Source of the DNA: JAPOPJ01 sp964538885
Lineage (GTDB): Archaea; Thermoproteota; Nitrososphaeria; Nitrososphaerales; Nitrosopumilaceae
Reading direction: 5' to 3'
DNA: 16,889 nt
Assembly: GCA_964538885.1 (NCBI GenBank)
Contig: CAZIHR010000113.1
Coordinates: 1 to 16,889, forward strand
The notes beneath the pieces were generated by a model that saw only the letters and a list, made by a program, of their open reading frames with translations, ran no database searches and had not been told where the DNA came from. The position numbers and the translations under genes were made by a program. This document shows, piece after piece, positions 1-7,153 of the stretch (position 1 is the stretch's first letter; each line of letters begins with the position of its first letter).

Positions 1-108
1 CATATGTCTCTCAAAGATGAGATGGAGACCCCTGCACAGGCATATGTGCGTAAACAGCCACCACAAGATATAACAGACGAGGGGATGGAGGAAGACATAC
101 ATGCATAA
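1..108 (+). CDS. 3' end of an unrecognised small hydrophilic protein gene (copy 1 of an inverted pair)
   Basis: The frame is open from the first base to a TAA at 106-108 and gives 35 residues, starting H-M-S-L-K-D-E and ending E-D-I-H-A. It is charged, has a Pro-rich KQPPQD patch, and shows no membrane segment or cysteines. An ATG lies at base 4, but the matching copy at 566-721 continues in frame upstream of that Met, so the gene probably starts outside the window. Many differences between the copies are synonymous or conservative (TCT/TCC, ACC/ACT, L/I, M/I, V/M) and there are no indels, which supports real coding. I do not recognise the family. Confidence 0.45.
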   Translation, partial: HMSLKDEMETPAQAYVRKQPPQDITDEGMEEDIHA

Positions 109-135
109 TCTCAATGCGAACTACTTTTGGGATTG
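1..135 (+). repeat. Left arm of a ~135-bp imperfect inverted repeat
   Basis: Bases 1-135 match the reverse complement of 539-673 without gaps; position p pairs with 674-p. My hand alignment gives about 19 mismatches in 135 (roughly 86% identity). Homology covers the small ORF and continues 27 nt past its stop, including a shared ACTACTTTTGGGATTG tail. It fades after 135. The left limit is unknown because the window begins inside the arm. Confidence 0.9.
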
Positions 136-316
136 CACAAACAAAAAATTTAGGGCAACATGTCAACACCATTAATTTTCCAACAGAAAGAAAAAATTAT
201 AAATTTCAAAAGCTGCCATCACAACCAAAAAAAGGAAACGTATCCACAATACAGGTAATAATGATAGTATGACAAATCTTTGTTACAAACAAATGTATGC
301 ACACAACAAGAAGTTG
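136..316. other. Intergenic stretch downstream of eS30, no gene seen
   Basis: A/T-rich sequence between the left repeat arm and the eS30 stop. It holds A-runs (near 190-196 and 228-234) that read as T-runs on the minus strand. These could serve as archaeal oligo-T terminators for eS30. No stem-loop, tRNA or credible ORF was found. Confidence 0.4.
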
Positions 317-499
317 CTAGCGTCTCCTTCTTCGTTGCCCAGATTTGTTTTGGCCTGGAACCCTACCCAATACAAATCGCTTTCTAAAGTTGCTCTTGTT
401 TCTGAGGCTAGAGTTAGTGCCTACAATCTTTCTGCCTTCCACCTTTGGGGTTTGCCCCCTGACTTTTCCCGCTTTGGTAAGCGAACCGTGAGTTGCCAT
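317..499 (-). CDS. rps30e: Small ribosomal subunit protein eS30 (S30e)
   Basis: A 60-residue, very basic protein. Residues 4-19 read HGSLTKAGKVRGQTPK, the signature of the archaeal/eukaryotic S30 family (human FAU S30 has HGSLARAGKVRGQTPKV). A later N-F-R-K-R-F-V segment matches the conserved NRRFV region, and the protein ends in five arginines. It is a structural protein of the 30S subunit with no bacterial counterpart. Length fits the family. The ATG is preceded by an ATAAAT box 23-28 nt upstream, suggesting a leaderless mRNA. The gene lies alone between the arms of the inverted repeat, and the plus-strand frame over it is a shadow. Confidence 0.93.
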   Translation of the reverse strand: MATHGSLTKAGKVRGQTPKVEGRKIVGTNSSLRNKSNFRKRFVLGRVPGQNKSGQRRRRR

Positions 500-521
500 A
501 GTACAAGATAAAACTCTATGA

Positions 522-527
522 ATTTAT
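522..527 (-). promoter_or_regulatory. TATA-like box of rps30e
   Basis: ATAAAT on the minus strand at -23 to -28 from the ATG at 499. The spacing suits a leaderless archaeal transcript. Confidence 0.5.
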
Positions 528-538
528 GTATTTGTATA

Positions 539-673
539 CAATCCCAAAAGTAGTTCACAATGGGATTATGCCTGTATGTTTTTCTCCATCTTCTAGTTTG
601 TTATATTTGGTGGTGGCTGTTTACGCATATATGCCTGTTCAGGAGTCTCTATCTCATCTTTGATGGACATGTG
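539..673 (-). repeat. Right arm of the ~135-bp inverted repeat
   Basis: Reverse-complement partner of 1-135, ungapped. The arms face each other across about 400 bp that contain rps30e. There is no transposase between them, and no target-site duplication can be assessed because the left end is cut by the window. Confidence 0.9.
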
Positions 674-721
674 TTCCAAATTATTGTACCAGTCGACTAG
701 CCTTGATATGAGATCCATCAT
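566..721 (-). pseudogene. Small hydrophilic protein, copy 2, with an in-frame TAG
   Basis: From the ATG at 719-721 the minus strand reads M-M-D-L-I-S-R-L-V-D-W-Y-N-N, then the part matching copy 1 (M-S-I-K-D-E-I-E-T-P). It stops at TAG (593-595) after 42 residues. Where copy 1 has GAG (Glu), copy 2 has TAG. Past that codon the frame continues in register for 8 codons to the same TAA as copy 1 (566-568), so the TAG looks like a secondary truncation. Loss of nine residues may still leave a working protein, so 593-721 could be a short functional gene. An in-frame TAA lies a few codons upstream. It is read in the same direction as rps30e, 93 nt ahead of it. Family not recognised. Confidence 0.5.
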
Positions 722-955
722 ACATTCTACATGAGATAGACTGCCTGTTTATCCTGCATCACCACCTAAAAAAATCAAGATTTTGACTGTAGGAAGCAGC
801 TACAATACGTATAGGGCATTTTGTCAAAAATTGCCTTAGAAGGTCTGCCGATTACCCATAGTATTATCACGATAAAATAAGATAGACAGTATCAGGCACC
901 AAATAGGAGATATGACATATTTGTAGGCTTGTTTCAAATCTTGACAAGCCAAAAA
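722..955. other. Intergenic region, no gene seen
   Basis: About 230 bp between the small ORF copy and the end of the radical-SAM gene. No ORF above about 10 codons with a start looks real, and there is no tRNA-like fold. The only structure noticed is the hairpin at 926-950. Confidence 0.4.
926..955 (-). terminator. T-run and stem-loop after the radical-SAM gene
   Basis: Directly after the TAA on the minus strand come five T's (plus 951-955), then a perfect 7-bp stem GGCTTGT/ACAAGCC with an 11-nt loop (926-950). Archaeal RNA polymerase can stop at T-runs alone. The T-run precedes the hairpin here, unlike a bacterial intrinsic terminator. Confidence 0.4.
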
Positions 956-2689
956 TTACCAATACTTTGCCTTGACAGCCTCAATCACTTTCTCATGCTC
1001 AGTGCTCTTCTTACGGGCATAACGTTCCATTGCACCCAGAGGAATACCACCAAGTGAGCGTGCAAGCATATTGAAAAAGTACTTTTGCGGCCCTTTGGCC
1101 CCCGTCTTGTTCATAAATTTTTGAATTCCATACTTAAAGTTGTGCTGCCAAGTCTTGTAAAGTACACCTAGTTGTGCAGGCGTCATCTCGTTTCCAATAT
1201 TGAAAAAGTCTGACTTTTCCAATAGTCCAATGGGGACGAACGTAAGCGCGGTGGTAGTAAACATTGAATCTGGTTGCTCATGTTCCAAGTCACTGATCAA
1301 ACGGATGGTCTCCCACGAGTCTTCTGGAGTCTCGTCATTATCCAGACCCATGATCAACGTAAATGCAGGAACCCAATAGTATTGATTCAGAGTTTTGACT
1401 CCTTCTTTGACTACCCAATGCCATTCGTCTGGTGAATAAGGAGCAAGCTTTCTGTCGGCATATTTACCAATCAGCCTCAAACTACCAGTCTCAAATCCCG
1501 CTTGTATGCCAATCATATTAGCAGAATTTGCCTTGATGATTTTAGATATATTAGGAATTAGTTTTTCGTCTGCTATTGCTCCTGCTAGTGTTCCGTGTGT
1601 GGGGTTGGTGTGCGCAACGCCAGTGGACATGATTGCAGTAAACAATTCCTCCAATGCTTCTCTATTAGGTTCCATTCCTTTTGCGGTCCTAGGATCCATC
1701 CCATAAACAAATATGTCATCGCTGTGAATCCAAGCTGAGGTAGTACCGCCCTTTTTCATATTTACCTCAATCTCTTTTTTGACTTTTTCAGGTGAATAGT
1801 ATCTCAACGATCGAAGTGTGACATCACAGAACTTGCATCCGCGACCACATCCCCGCATCACTTCAACCATACCATGCATACTAGGTTCCACTATCTCTGG
1901 AATCTCTTCAAGTTCTGGCCTGTCCCAAAAATTAACAAATCTGCCATGGATCTTTTTTCCGTTTCTTTCAAACTCTTTTATGTTAACCTTAAAGTCACTC
2001 CGTTTTCTGAACGGATCCATATTATCAAAATCGCCATTAATCAGATAATTGAAGAATCTACCAGCATGTCCATCAATTTCAGGTGCTATACCACCAAGCT
2101 CACCTTCTAGAATTGCATAGATTCCAAATTCACCGATCTTTTCTGGATCATAGTTGTACTGCCATGTTCCAGATGCACCAGAAATCACCTTGGCTTTACT
2201 ACCGGTCTTTTGTTTTGCAGCTTTAATCCTACGATGTAATTCAGCGTTATAGTACTCATCATATGAAATCTGTTTTCGTCCATAAGTAAATGTCATGGTG
2301 ACAGGACCCATTCCTAACGGATCCATCTCATAGGTGCCAATAGCTAATGTATCAGGGCCGATGAACTTTTCAATATGATCTGGGTGAGCTACCACCACAT
2401 CCTGTCTACTAAAACCATCACGCAAAAGTCCTGCTTCAAGCTTTCTTAGGCCGTATGGGGCATAGTTTGCAACACCGTTGGTGTGTGGGACATAGTTGCA
2501 TATAAAATCAAACAGTATTTTCGGGGTGACCTGATTTTTTAAAACCTTATACCAAAAACTGGTTTTGTCACGATGTGGATCAAGTGCAGGTGCACACCCA
2601 AAGAAGGTGGCCAAAGATAATCCCCGATATGGAGACATTAAGGTTCGATCTGCAGTAAGCACGATTTTTGGTGTTCCCATAGCCTTCAC
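956..2689 (-). CDS. Radical SAM enzyme, archaeal B12-binding-like class, function unassigned
   Basis: A 577-residue protein. The [4Fe-4S]/SAM motif is C281-GRG-C285-KF-C288, in CxxxCxxC spacing, preceded by E-V-M-R-G. The N-terminal ~200 residues contain a segment (about 96-130, with HPDHIEKFIGPDT then DPLGMGPV) resembling the N-terminal part of archaeal cobalamin-type radical SAM proteins, but I see no DxHxxG cobalamin ligand. The C-terminal ~100 residues are rich in Lys and aromatics and may be an extra domain. The first codon is GTG; an ATG lies three codons later (2678-2680). A TATA-like box 19-27 nt upstream of the GTG favours a leaderless GTG start. It stands 110 bp after pyrK with its own promoter. 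Relatives of this class make C-C bonds or methylations, including archaeal lipid tailoring, but the substrate cannot be read from sequence. Confidence 0.82.
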   Translation of the reverse strand: MKAMGTPKIVLTADRTLMSPYRGLSLATFFGCAPALDPHRDKTSFWYKVLKNQVTPKILFDFICNYVPHTNGVANYAPYGLRKLEAGLLRDGFSRQDVVVAHPDHIEKFIGPDTLAIGTYEMDPLGMGPVTMTFTYGRKQISYDEYYNAELHRRIKAAKQKTGSKAKVISGASGTWQYNYDPEKIGEFGIYAILEGELGGIAPEIDGHAGRFFNYLINGDFDNMDPFRKRSDFKVNIKEFERNGKKIHGRFVNFWDRPELEEIPEIVEPSMHGMVEVMRGCGRGCKFCDVTLRSLRYYSPEKVKKEIEVNMKKGGTTSAWIHSDDIFVYGMDPRTAKGMEPNREALEELFTAIMSTGVAHTNPTHGTLAGAIADEKLIPNISKIIKANSANMIGIQAGFETGSLRLIGKYADRKLAPYSPDEWHWVVKEGVKTLNQYYWVPAFTLIMGLDNDETPEDSWETIRLISDLEHEQPDSMFTTTALTFVPIGLLEKSDFFNIGNEMTPAQLGVLYKTWQHNFKYGIQKFMNKTGAKGPQKYFFNMLARSLGGIPLGAMERYARKKSTEHEKVIEAVKAKYW

Positions 2690-2707
2690 CGCAATAATTT
2701 CATGATT

Positions 2708-2716
2708 TATTTTAAA
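2708..2716 (-). promoter_or_regulatory. TATA-like box of the radical-SAM gene
   Basis: TTTAAAATA on the minus strand at -19 to -27 from the GTG at 2689 (-28 to -36 from the alternative ATG at 2680). Confidence 0.5.
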
Positions 2717-2799
2717 CCTTGCTGGTCAATTAAAGTATGGTTTAATAGCCCCAGATCTACGGCCCTAACACGATAATTCTGCGATAGGCATGTATCTAT

Positions 2800-3585
2800 T
2801 CAATAACTTTCCAAGATTCCAGCCTTGTTTCTGTAAAAATGGCCGAATTCCTTGTTTGCCAAAAGATGTTCACCATCAAACACTGTCCCATCTCTACATA
2901 TAAGATCGCCCCCCATACAGCAGCTTCCACATATTCCTACGCCGCATTTCATCATGCGCTCAACGCTGGCTTGTACAAAGATCCCCCGTGAATTAGCAGA
3001 CTTGACTGTTTTGTACATCATTGCCTCTGGACCGCATGTATATATCCCATCAAAACGTTGCTCGGAAACAAGTTTGTCGACAATATCTGTGACAAACCCT
3101 TTCACACCATACGAACCATCATCAGTAGATACAATGACACTGCAAGTATTTCTTTCTAATAGTTTTATGGCCAGATTCTCAAAAAAGACTTCATCTTTGG
3201 TCTTTGCACCAATCAAGACAGTAACATCATCACTAGGCCGAACAAAAGTCAAGAGTCTCATCAACGGCACTAGTCCAGTCCCCCCACCGACAAGCATCAG
3301 ATTTCCCTCTTTTAGATCAAAATGATTTCCATATGGTCCGCGTATGCCGATCTGTTGTCCTACCGATATGTTGAATAAACCAGTTGATGCCGGTCCATGC
3401 TTTCTCACTGTGAATGCAGCCTTTCCATCCTCTTGCCAGATCATTACACTCATCGGTAATTCGTTGATGCCGGGAACCCACACCATAGCAAATTGTCCTG
3501 GAAGTGCGGCAGACATTACCTGATCAGAGAATACCAAGGTCCTAACTGTTGGTGTTTCGTTTACAATCTTCTCCACAGTCACCAT
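2800..3585 (-). CDS. pyrK: Dihydroorotate dehydrogenase B, electron-transfer subunit
   Basis: A 261-residue FAD/NAD(P) oxidoreductase. It is expected to pass electrons from PyrD's FMN through FAD and [2Fe-2S] to NAD+ in pyrimidine synthesis. A ferredoxin-reductase-like FAD domain (with G-P-Y-G at 83-86) is followed by a nucleotide-binding motif LVGGGTG at 98-104, a C-G-P-E-A-M segment at 184-189, and the cluster motif C214-x4-C219-x2-C222-x7-C230, with an extra Cys223. The FAD-contact segment reads L-P-M-S-V, without the Arg of bacterial RPxS. The start chosen is the ATG at 3583-3585, 10 nt after the pyrD stop; the longer frame to 3639 would overlap pyrD by 44 nt and adds residues unlike the family. 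Confidence 0.92.
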   Translation of the reverse strand: MVTVEKIVNETPTVRTLVFSDQVMSAALPGQFAMVWVPGINELPMSVMIWQEDGKAAFTVRKHGPASTGLFNISVGQQIGIRGPYGNHFDLKEGNLMLVGGGTGLVPLMRLLTFVRPSDDVTVLIGAKTKDEVFFENLAIKLLERNTCSVIVSTDDGSYGVKGFVTDIVDKLVSEQRFDGIYTCGPEAMMYKTVKSANSRGIFVQASVERMMKCGVGICGSCCMGGDLICRDGTVFDGEHLLANKEFGHFYRNKAGILESY

Positions 3586-3595
3586 GAATGGGAAA

Positions 3596-4507
3596 TTAAC
3601 ATTTCTTTGCAATTCCCACCATCTCCGACACGTTGGCAAAATTCTTTCTTTTCATGTACGCAAATATTCCTTTATTGATATCGTCAAATGCACTCATCCA
3701 ATTATCACCCACCGCGCTGCCCAGCTGTACAGCAGATGCCCCGGCCAAAAAAAATTCCACTGCATCAGCCCATGAGGAAATTCCACCACAACCAATTATC
3801 GGAATGTCATATTTGGAAGATATCTCATAGACACAACGCACGGCAATCGGCTTTATGGGTGTACCAGAGAGTCCTCCAAATTTGTTGCTAAGAATTGGTC
3901 TCTGCGTCTCAACATCAATTACCATGGAACGTACTGTGTTTATTGCAGTTATTGCATCAGCTCCAGAATCAACTGCTGCACCCACAGTATCAAGATAGTG
4001 AACTGTCCCAAGACCCACCTTTACGATGACTGGCACGGTAGAGACTGATTTGACGGTGGAAACGATCCTTTTTACCAGCTCAAAGTCATCGCCTACTTCA
4101 AGCCCTACCTTAGCTACATGAGGACACGACAAGTTCAACTCGTATGCTGTAACACGACAACGCGCAAATTCCCTAACCATAAATTCAAAGTCTTCTGGAA
4201 CTGAGCCAACCAGACTGACAATAATTGGAATATCTCTGTTAGCTTCAATCATCTGAGCAAAGTTTGACGCGCCTGGGTTTGATAGACCTACTGCATTTAT
4301 CCAGCCCCCGGCCCCAACTCCAAGCACAGTAGGATTTGGATAACCTTCCCATGGAACACGGCTAAGAGACTTTGTAACTACTGCCCCCGCACCTGCACGA
4401 TACAAACGGTCAAAGACGTCCGTAGATATCCCCAATATTCCTGAAGCCAACATCGTTGGCCTCTCAAGTGAGATTGGACCTACATTGGTAGTAAGACTAG
4501 ATTCCAC
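3596..4507 (-). CDS. pyrD: Dihydroorotate dehydrogenase, class 1B catalytic subunit
   Basis: A 303-residue FMN TIM-barrel enzyme oxidising dihydroorotate to orotate. It shows the flavin-contact T45-K46-S, the active-site loop N-L-S-C128-P-H (class 1 enzymes use Cys as base; class 2 use Ser), the N-K-F-G-G-L-S-G region, and the phosphate-binding G-C-G-G-I and G-A-S-A-V-Q-L-G-S segments near the C-terminus. A partner pyrK follows after 10 nt, as expected for class 1B. The start is GTG (4505-4507); an ATG overlaps it but is out of frame. A TATAT box 24-30 nt upstream supports a leaderless GTG start. It is divergent from nop5. Confidence 0.95.
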   Translation of the reverse strand: MESSLTTNVGPISLERPTMLASGILGISTDVFDRLYRAGAGAVVTKSLSRVPWEGYPNPTVLGVGAGGWINAVGLSNPGASNFAQMIEANRDIPIIVSLVGSVPEDFEFMVREFARCRVTAYELNLSCPHVAKVGLEVGDDFELVKRIVSTVKSVSTVPVIVKVGLGTVHYLDTVGAAVDSGADAITAINTVRSMVIDVETQRPILSNKFGGLSGTPIKPIAVRCVYEISSKYDIPIIGCGGISSWADAVEFFLAGASAVQLGSAVGDNWMSAFDDINKGIFAYMKRKNFANVSEMVGIAKKC

Positions 4508-4530
4508 ATCAGTCAGATGCCTTAGGTTGG

Positions 4531-4537
4531 CATATAA
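4531..4537 (-). promoter_or_regulatory. TATA box of the pyrD-pyrK operon
   Basis: TTATATG on the minus strand at -24 to -30 from the GTG at 4507. It shares an 87-bp divergent region with the nop5 promoter. Confidence 0.55.
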
Positions 4538-4563
4538 CGGTTGGTTTACTACAAATCTGGTAC

Positions 4564-4572
4564 TTTTTTAAA
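4564..4572 (+). promoter_or_regulatory. TATA box of nop5
   Basis: TTTTTTAAA at -23 to -31 from the ATG at 4595. It decides the start: an in-frame TTG at 4541 would place this box inside the coding region. Confidence 0.6.
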
Positions 4573-4594
4573 GGCGGTCTGGAATCAACTAGAT

Positions 4595-5842
4595 ATGCAT
4601 TCTGTTGTTCTGACAGAGTTGGGAATATCTGTTTTTAGTAATGGAGGTCAGCTGGAAAAAACATTTCCATTCAAGGATGCAGTTGACGAGTATCTTGCAA
4701 TCAAAAAGAAGAAATCCAAGCTTGACAAGCTTGTAAAGTATCTAAATACAATTCCAGCGGGAGTCAAGATCAGTGACGCGTCGCTCCTTAAACTGTTAAA
4801 GAAAACCGCTATTGACGCGCAGATGATGGGCGATGAAGAATTGGAGAACATCCAATATACAAAACAGCAGATTATAGTGGACTCGGGTTTTGCACAAAAT
4901 GCACACGATGCACTTGAAAAGCTTCGGGCATTTTCACTAGGACTGTCATCATCAAAGGTAACCGAGATTTCCGAGAGTCCCGATCTGCACATCATTCAAG
5001 CAATTAACACACTTGATGAGCTTGACAAGCTAGCCAATGCATTAAGCTCTAGATTAAAAGAATGGTATGGGCTACATTTTCCAGAACTAGACAACATAAC
5101 AGACAGCATTTATGGATACGCACGCATTGCTCTAGAAGGTAGGAGAGACAAGCTGACAAAAAAAATTCTTAGTGGTGCAGGATTTCAGGACACAAAGATA
5201 GAAATGATCCTGCTTATAGCAACAAAAAGCAAGGGCGGCAATATATCAGATATGAACCTGTCCATGATACAGTCAGTAGCCAGCCAAGTAATCAGCTTGT
5301 ACGAATCACGAAAGATGATGGAAGAGTATGTAGATTCCCAGATGAAAGAGAATGCACCCAACCTTTCGGCAATTTTAGGTACCACTGTAGGTGCAAGGAT
5401 GCTTGGAAGAGCAGGAAGCCTACAAAGATTAGCATCAATGCCAGCAAGTACAATCCAAGTTTTAGGGGCAGAGAAAGCACTGTTCAGGGCGATAAAGACA
5501 GGCTCTCAGCCTCCAAAACACGGCCTGTTATTTCAGCACTCGTTAGTTCATGCAGCACCTAGATGGCAGAGGGGCAAAATAGCAAGAGCAATTGCTGCAA
5601 AAGCTGGAATTGCCGCAAGAGTTGATGTATACGGTGAGGGGCTAAACGAGATGCTACTAGACAAGCTTAACACAAGGGTAGGCGAAATAGGTAAAAAATA
5701 TGCAAACCCCGTCATCAAAGATCCAAAACAAGAATCACAAATTCAAAGTAACAGAAAAACGAAGAGATATTCAAAAGGGAGAAGGAGCGATGGTAAAAAG
5801 AGTTCAAAGTCAAAGAAGAAAAGAAAAAGAATTGGAAAATAA
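4595..5842 (+). CDS. nop5: NOP5/NOP56-type box C/D RNP scaffold protein
   Basis: A 415-residue protein bridging fibrillarin, L7Ae and the guide RNA in box C/D particles that 2'-O-methylate rRNA and tRNA. It has an N-terminal fibrillarin-binding region, a long helical middle (about 110-250), and the NOP domain from about 250 to 345, with A-P-N-L-S-A-I-L-G, G-A-R-M-L, L-A-S-M-P-A-S-T-I-Q, L-G-A-E-K-A-L-F and H-G-L-L-F-Q-H. The last ~45 residues are a Lys/Arg/Ser-rich tail. The ATG at 4595 is preferred over the in-frame TTG at 4541 because the TATA box lies between them. The 3' end overlaps fibrillarin by 53 nt. Confidence 0.95.
   Translation: MHSVVLTELGISVFSNGGQLEKTFPFKDAVDEYLAIKKKKSKLDKLVKYLNTIPAGVKISDASLLKLLKKTAIDAQMMGDEELENIQYTKQQIIVDSGFAQNAHDALEKLRAFSLGLSSSKVTEISESPDLHIIQAINTLDELDKLANALSSRLKEWYGLHFPELDNITDSIYGYARIALEGRRDKLTKKILSGAGFQDTKIEMILLIATKSKGGNISDMNLSMIQSVASQVISLYESRKMMEEYVDSQMKENAPNLSAILGTTVGARMLGRAGSLQRLASMPASTIQVLGAEKALFRAIKTGSQPPKHGLLFQHSLVHAAPRWQRGKIARAIAAKAGIAARVDVYGEGLNEMLLDKLNTRVGEIGKKYANPVIKDPKQESQIQSNRKTKRYSKGRRSDGKKSSKSKKKRKRIGK
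5777..5787 (+). promoter_or_regulatory. Shine-Dalgarno-like sequence of fibrillarin, inside nop5
   Basis: GGGAGAAGGAG ends 2 nt before the ATG at 5790; the GGGAG core is 8 nt away. It decides the fibrillarin start and is one of the few clear SD-like sites here, as expected for a downstream cistron. Confidence 0.55.
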
Positions 5843-6503
5843 TCTAGGATTTTTTTGGATAAAATCTGAAGGGAAAAAAAAGCTAGCTACAGAAAATATG
5901 ATCACAGGCAACCAAGTATACAACGAAAAACTGATTCTGAAGAAAGGAATAGAATATAGGTTGTGGAATCCGTTTAGAAGTAAGCTGGCAGCAGCCATAA
6001 TGAATGGGCTTGAAACATTCCCATTCATGAACAAATCATCGGTGCTTTACCTTGGTGTATCAACTGGCACCACAGCAAGCCACATTTCAGATATAGTTGG
6101 GCCAAGCGGAGTAGTGTTCGGTGTAGAACATGCAAGCAGATCAGCACGTGACTTTTTGGATAGAGTAGCTGGCAACAGAAAAAACATCATACCCATACTA
6201 CAAGATGCCAGAAAACCCAGAGAGTACTTTGCCGCTTTTGGAAAGGTAGACATTGTTTATGTAGATATAGCTCAACCTGATCAAACAAAGATCGCCATCA
6301 AGAACTGCAAGATATATCTAAAAAATGAGGGCTATTTGTTTCTCATAATCAAGACAAGAAGTATAGACGTCACGGAGCTACCCAAAAAAATTATTGATGC
6401 AGAAGTAGAAAAGCTAAGAGATGCCTTTGAGATATTACAGGTAATAGATTTACGTCCATACGACAAGGATCATGCCATAGTGATTGCTAGGTCACGGGCC
6501 TAG
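5790..6503 (+). CDS. flpA: Fibrillarin, box C/D guided rRNA/tRNA 2'-O-methyltransferase
   Basis: A 237-residue SAM methyltransferase, the catalytic subunit of box C/D RNPs. The N-terminal beta domain has L-A-T-E-N and V-Y-N-E-K-L; then comes the family hallmark E55-Y-R-L-W-N-P-F-R-S-K-L-A-A-A. SAM motif I is L-Y-L-G-V-S-T-G-T-T (86-95), followed by the acidic residue E113, Q138-D139-A, and V-D-I-V-Y-V-D-I-A-Q-P (153-163). Near the end is L-I-I-K-T-R-S-I-D. The frame is open back to 5700, but the ATG at 5790 has an SD and a family-like length. Co-location and overlap with nop5 fit stoichiometric production of the complex. Its TAG shares a CTAG with the convergent rnhB stop. Confidence 0.95.
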   Translation: MVKRVQSQRRKEKELENNLGFFWIKSEGKKKLATENMITGNQVYNEKLILKKGIEYRLWNPFRSKLAAAIMNGLETFPFMNKSSVLYLGVSTGTTASHISDIVGPSGVVFGVEHASRSARDFLDRVAGNRKNIIPILQDARKPREYFAAFGKVDIVYVDIAQPDQTKIAIKNCKIYLKNEGYLFLIIKTRSIDVTELPKKIIDAEVEKLRDAFEILQVIDLRPYDKDHAIVIARSRA

Positions 6504-7120
6504 CCGCGCTCAAGTATAGCCCGTGCTGGTTTCCAGCTCTTGCGGACAAAACTGGGAAGTCGATGGTGCATCTTATAAAACATGGTAACAAAACGGATCG
6601 TTTTAGAGTCAGAAGGGTACCCGCTTCCCAAATCATAGTTTTGTCGGAGACGGAGAATTGATCGATCCCTTGACACCTTGGCAATTATAGATGCAGCAGA
6701 TACAACTACGAATCTGCTGTCTGCGTGATGATATGAACGGATCTTCTTTTTGTGTGAGAGCCGCGAGATCTCTTCTCCAAACCGAGTTGGATTAACATCA
6801 CACGAGTCAACATATGACGTATCTGGATCAAGTTTGGTGACTACCTTTGCCATGTATTTTGCCTCCAAACTGTTCAGGGCATGATTTCTTACACTTGCAT
6901 CAATGGATCGCGGCGGAATTCTAGCAACATGGTAACTATCAACCACATCAATGATCTTGCCATATAGTTTTGTTCGTGATGTAGGGGAAAGCTTCTTGGA
7001 ATCCCGCACACCCAGATCATAGAGCTTGTGCATTTTGGACTTTCTTATGGAAACTCCAGCTATTACCAAAGGTCCCAATAATGAGCCGCGGCCCGCATCA
7101 TCAATACCACAGATTTGCAC
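6500..7120 (-). CDS. rnhB: Ribonuclease HII
   Basis: A 206-residue enzyme that cleaves RNA in RNA:DNA hybrids and single ribonucleotides in DNA. Motifs: G-I-D7-D8-A-G-R-G-S-L-L-G-P-L, R39-D-S-K-K-L-S, Y-V-D105-S-C-D-V, and H-A-D134-S-R-F-V-V-V-S-A-A-S-I-I-A-K-V. In well-studied archaeal RNase HII the four metal ligands are D-E-D-D; here the second is Asp, a conservative change that keeps the charge. The start is GTG (7118-7120) with a TATA-like box 22-30 nt upstream. It converges on fibrillarin with a 4-bp stop overlap and is divergent from trm1. Confidence 0.93.
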   Translation of the reverse strand: MQICGIDDAGRGSLLGPLVIAGVSIRKSKMHKLYDLGVRDSKKLSPTSRTKLYGKIIDVVDSYHVARIPPRSIDASVRNHALNSLEAKYMAKVVTKLDPDTSYVDSCDVNPTRFGEEISRLSHKKKIRSYHHADSRFVVVSAASIIAKVSRDRSILRLRQNYDLGSGYPSDSKTIRFVTMFYKMHHRLPSFVRKSWKPARAILERG

Positions 7121-7141
7121 GGACTCTGTCTTGAGATCCCA

Positions 7142-7150
7142 CGTATTAAA
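7142..7150 (-). promoter_or_regulatory. TATA-like box of rnhB
   Basis: TTTAATACG on the minus strand at -22 to -30 from the GTG at 7120, three bases from the opposing trm1 box. Confidence 0.5.
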
Positions 7151-7153
7151 CCA

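Noticed and set aside
269..511. 80-residue plus-strand ORF over the eS30 gene
   Set aside because: It is the antisense shadow of rps30e, whose family signature is unmistakable on the minus strand.
1..673. Insertion sequence or MITE
   Set aside because: The arms are long and coding, there is no transposase, and target-site duplication cannot be seen; an inverted gene duplication explains them equally well.
2728..2744. ATTAAA/TTTAAT inverted repeat upstream of the radical-SAM promoter
   Set aside because: Six A/T base pairs in A/T-rich DNA; not distinguishable from chance.
2852..3325. 157-residue plus-strand ORF
   Set aside because: Lies entirely inside pyrK on the other strand; no family resemblance, and the pyrK motifs are clear.
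3586..3639. Upstream extension of pyrK
   Set aside because: Would overlap pyrD by 44 nt and add 18 residues unlike the family; the ATG at 3585 directly after the pyrD stop fits better.
4541..4594. TTG start for nop5
   Set aside because: The strong TATA box at 4564-4572 lies inside this extension and points to the ATG at 4595.
5700..5789. N-terminal extension of fibrillarin
   Set aside because: Frame is open only because of the Lys-rich nop5 tail; the SD and family length support the ATG at 5790.
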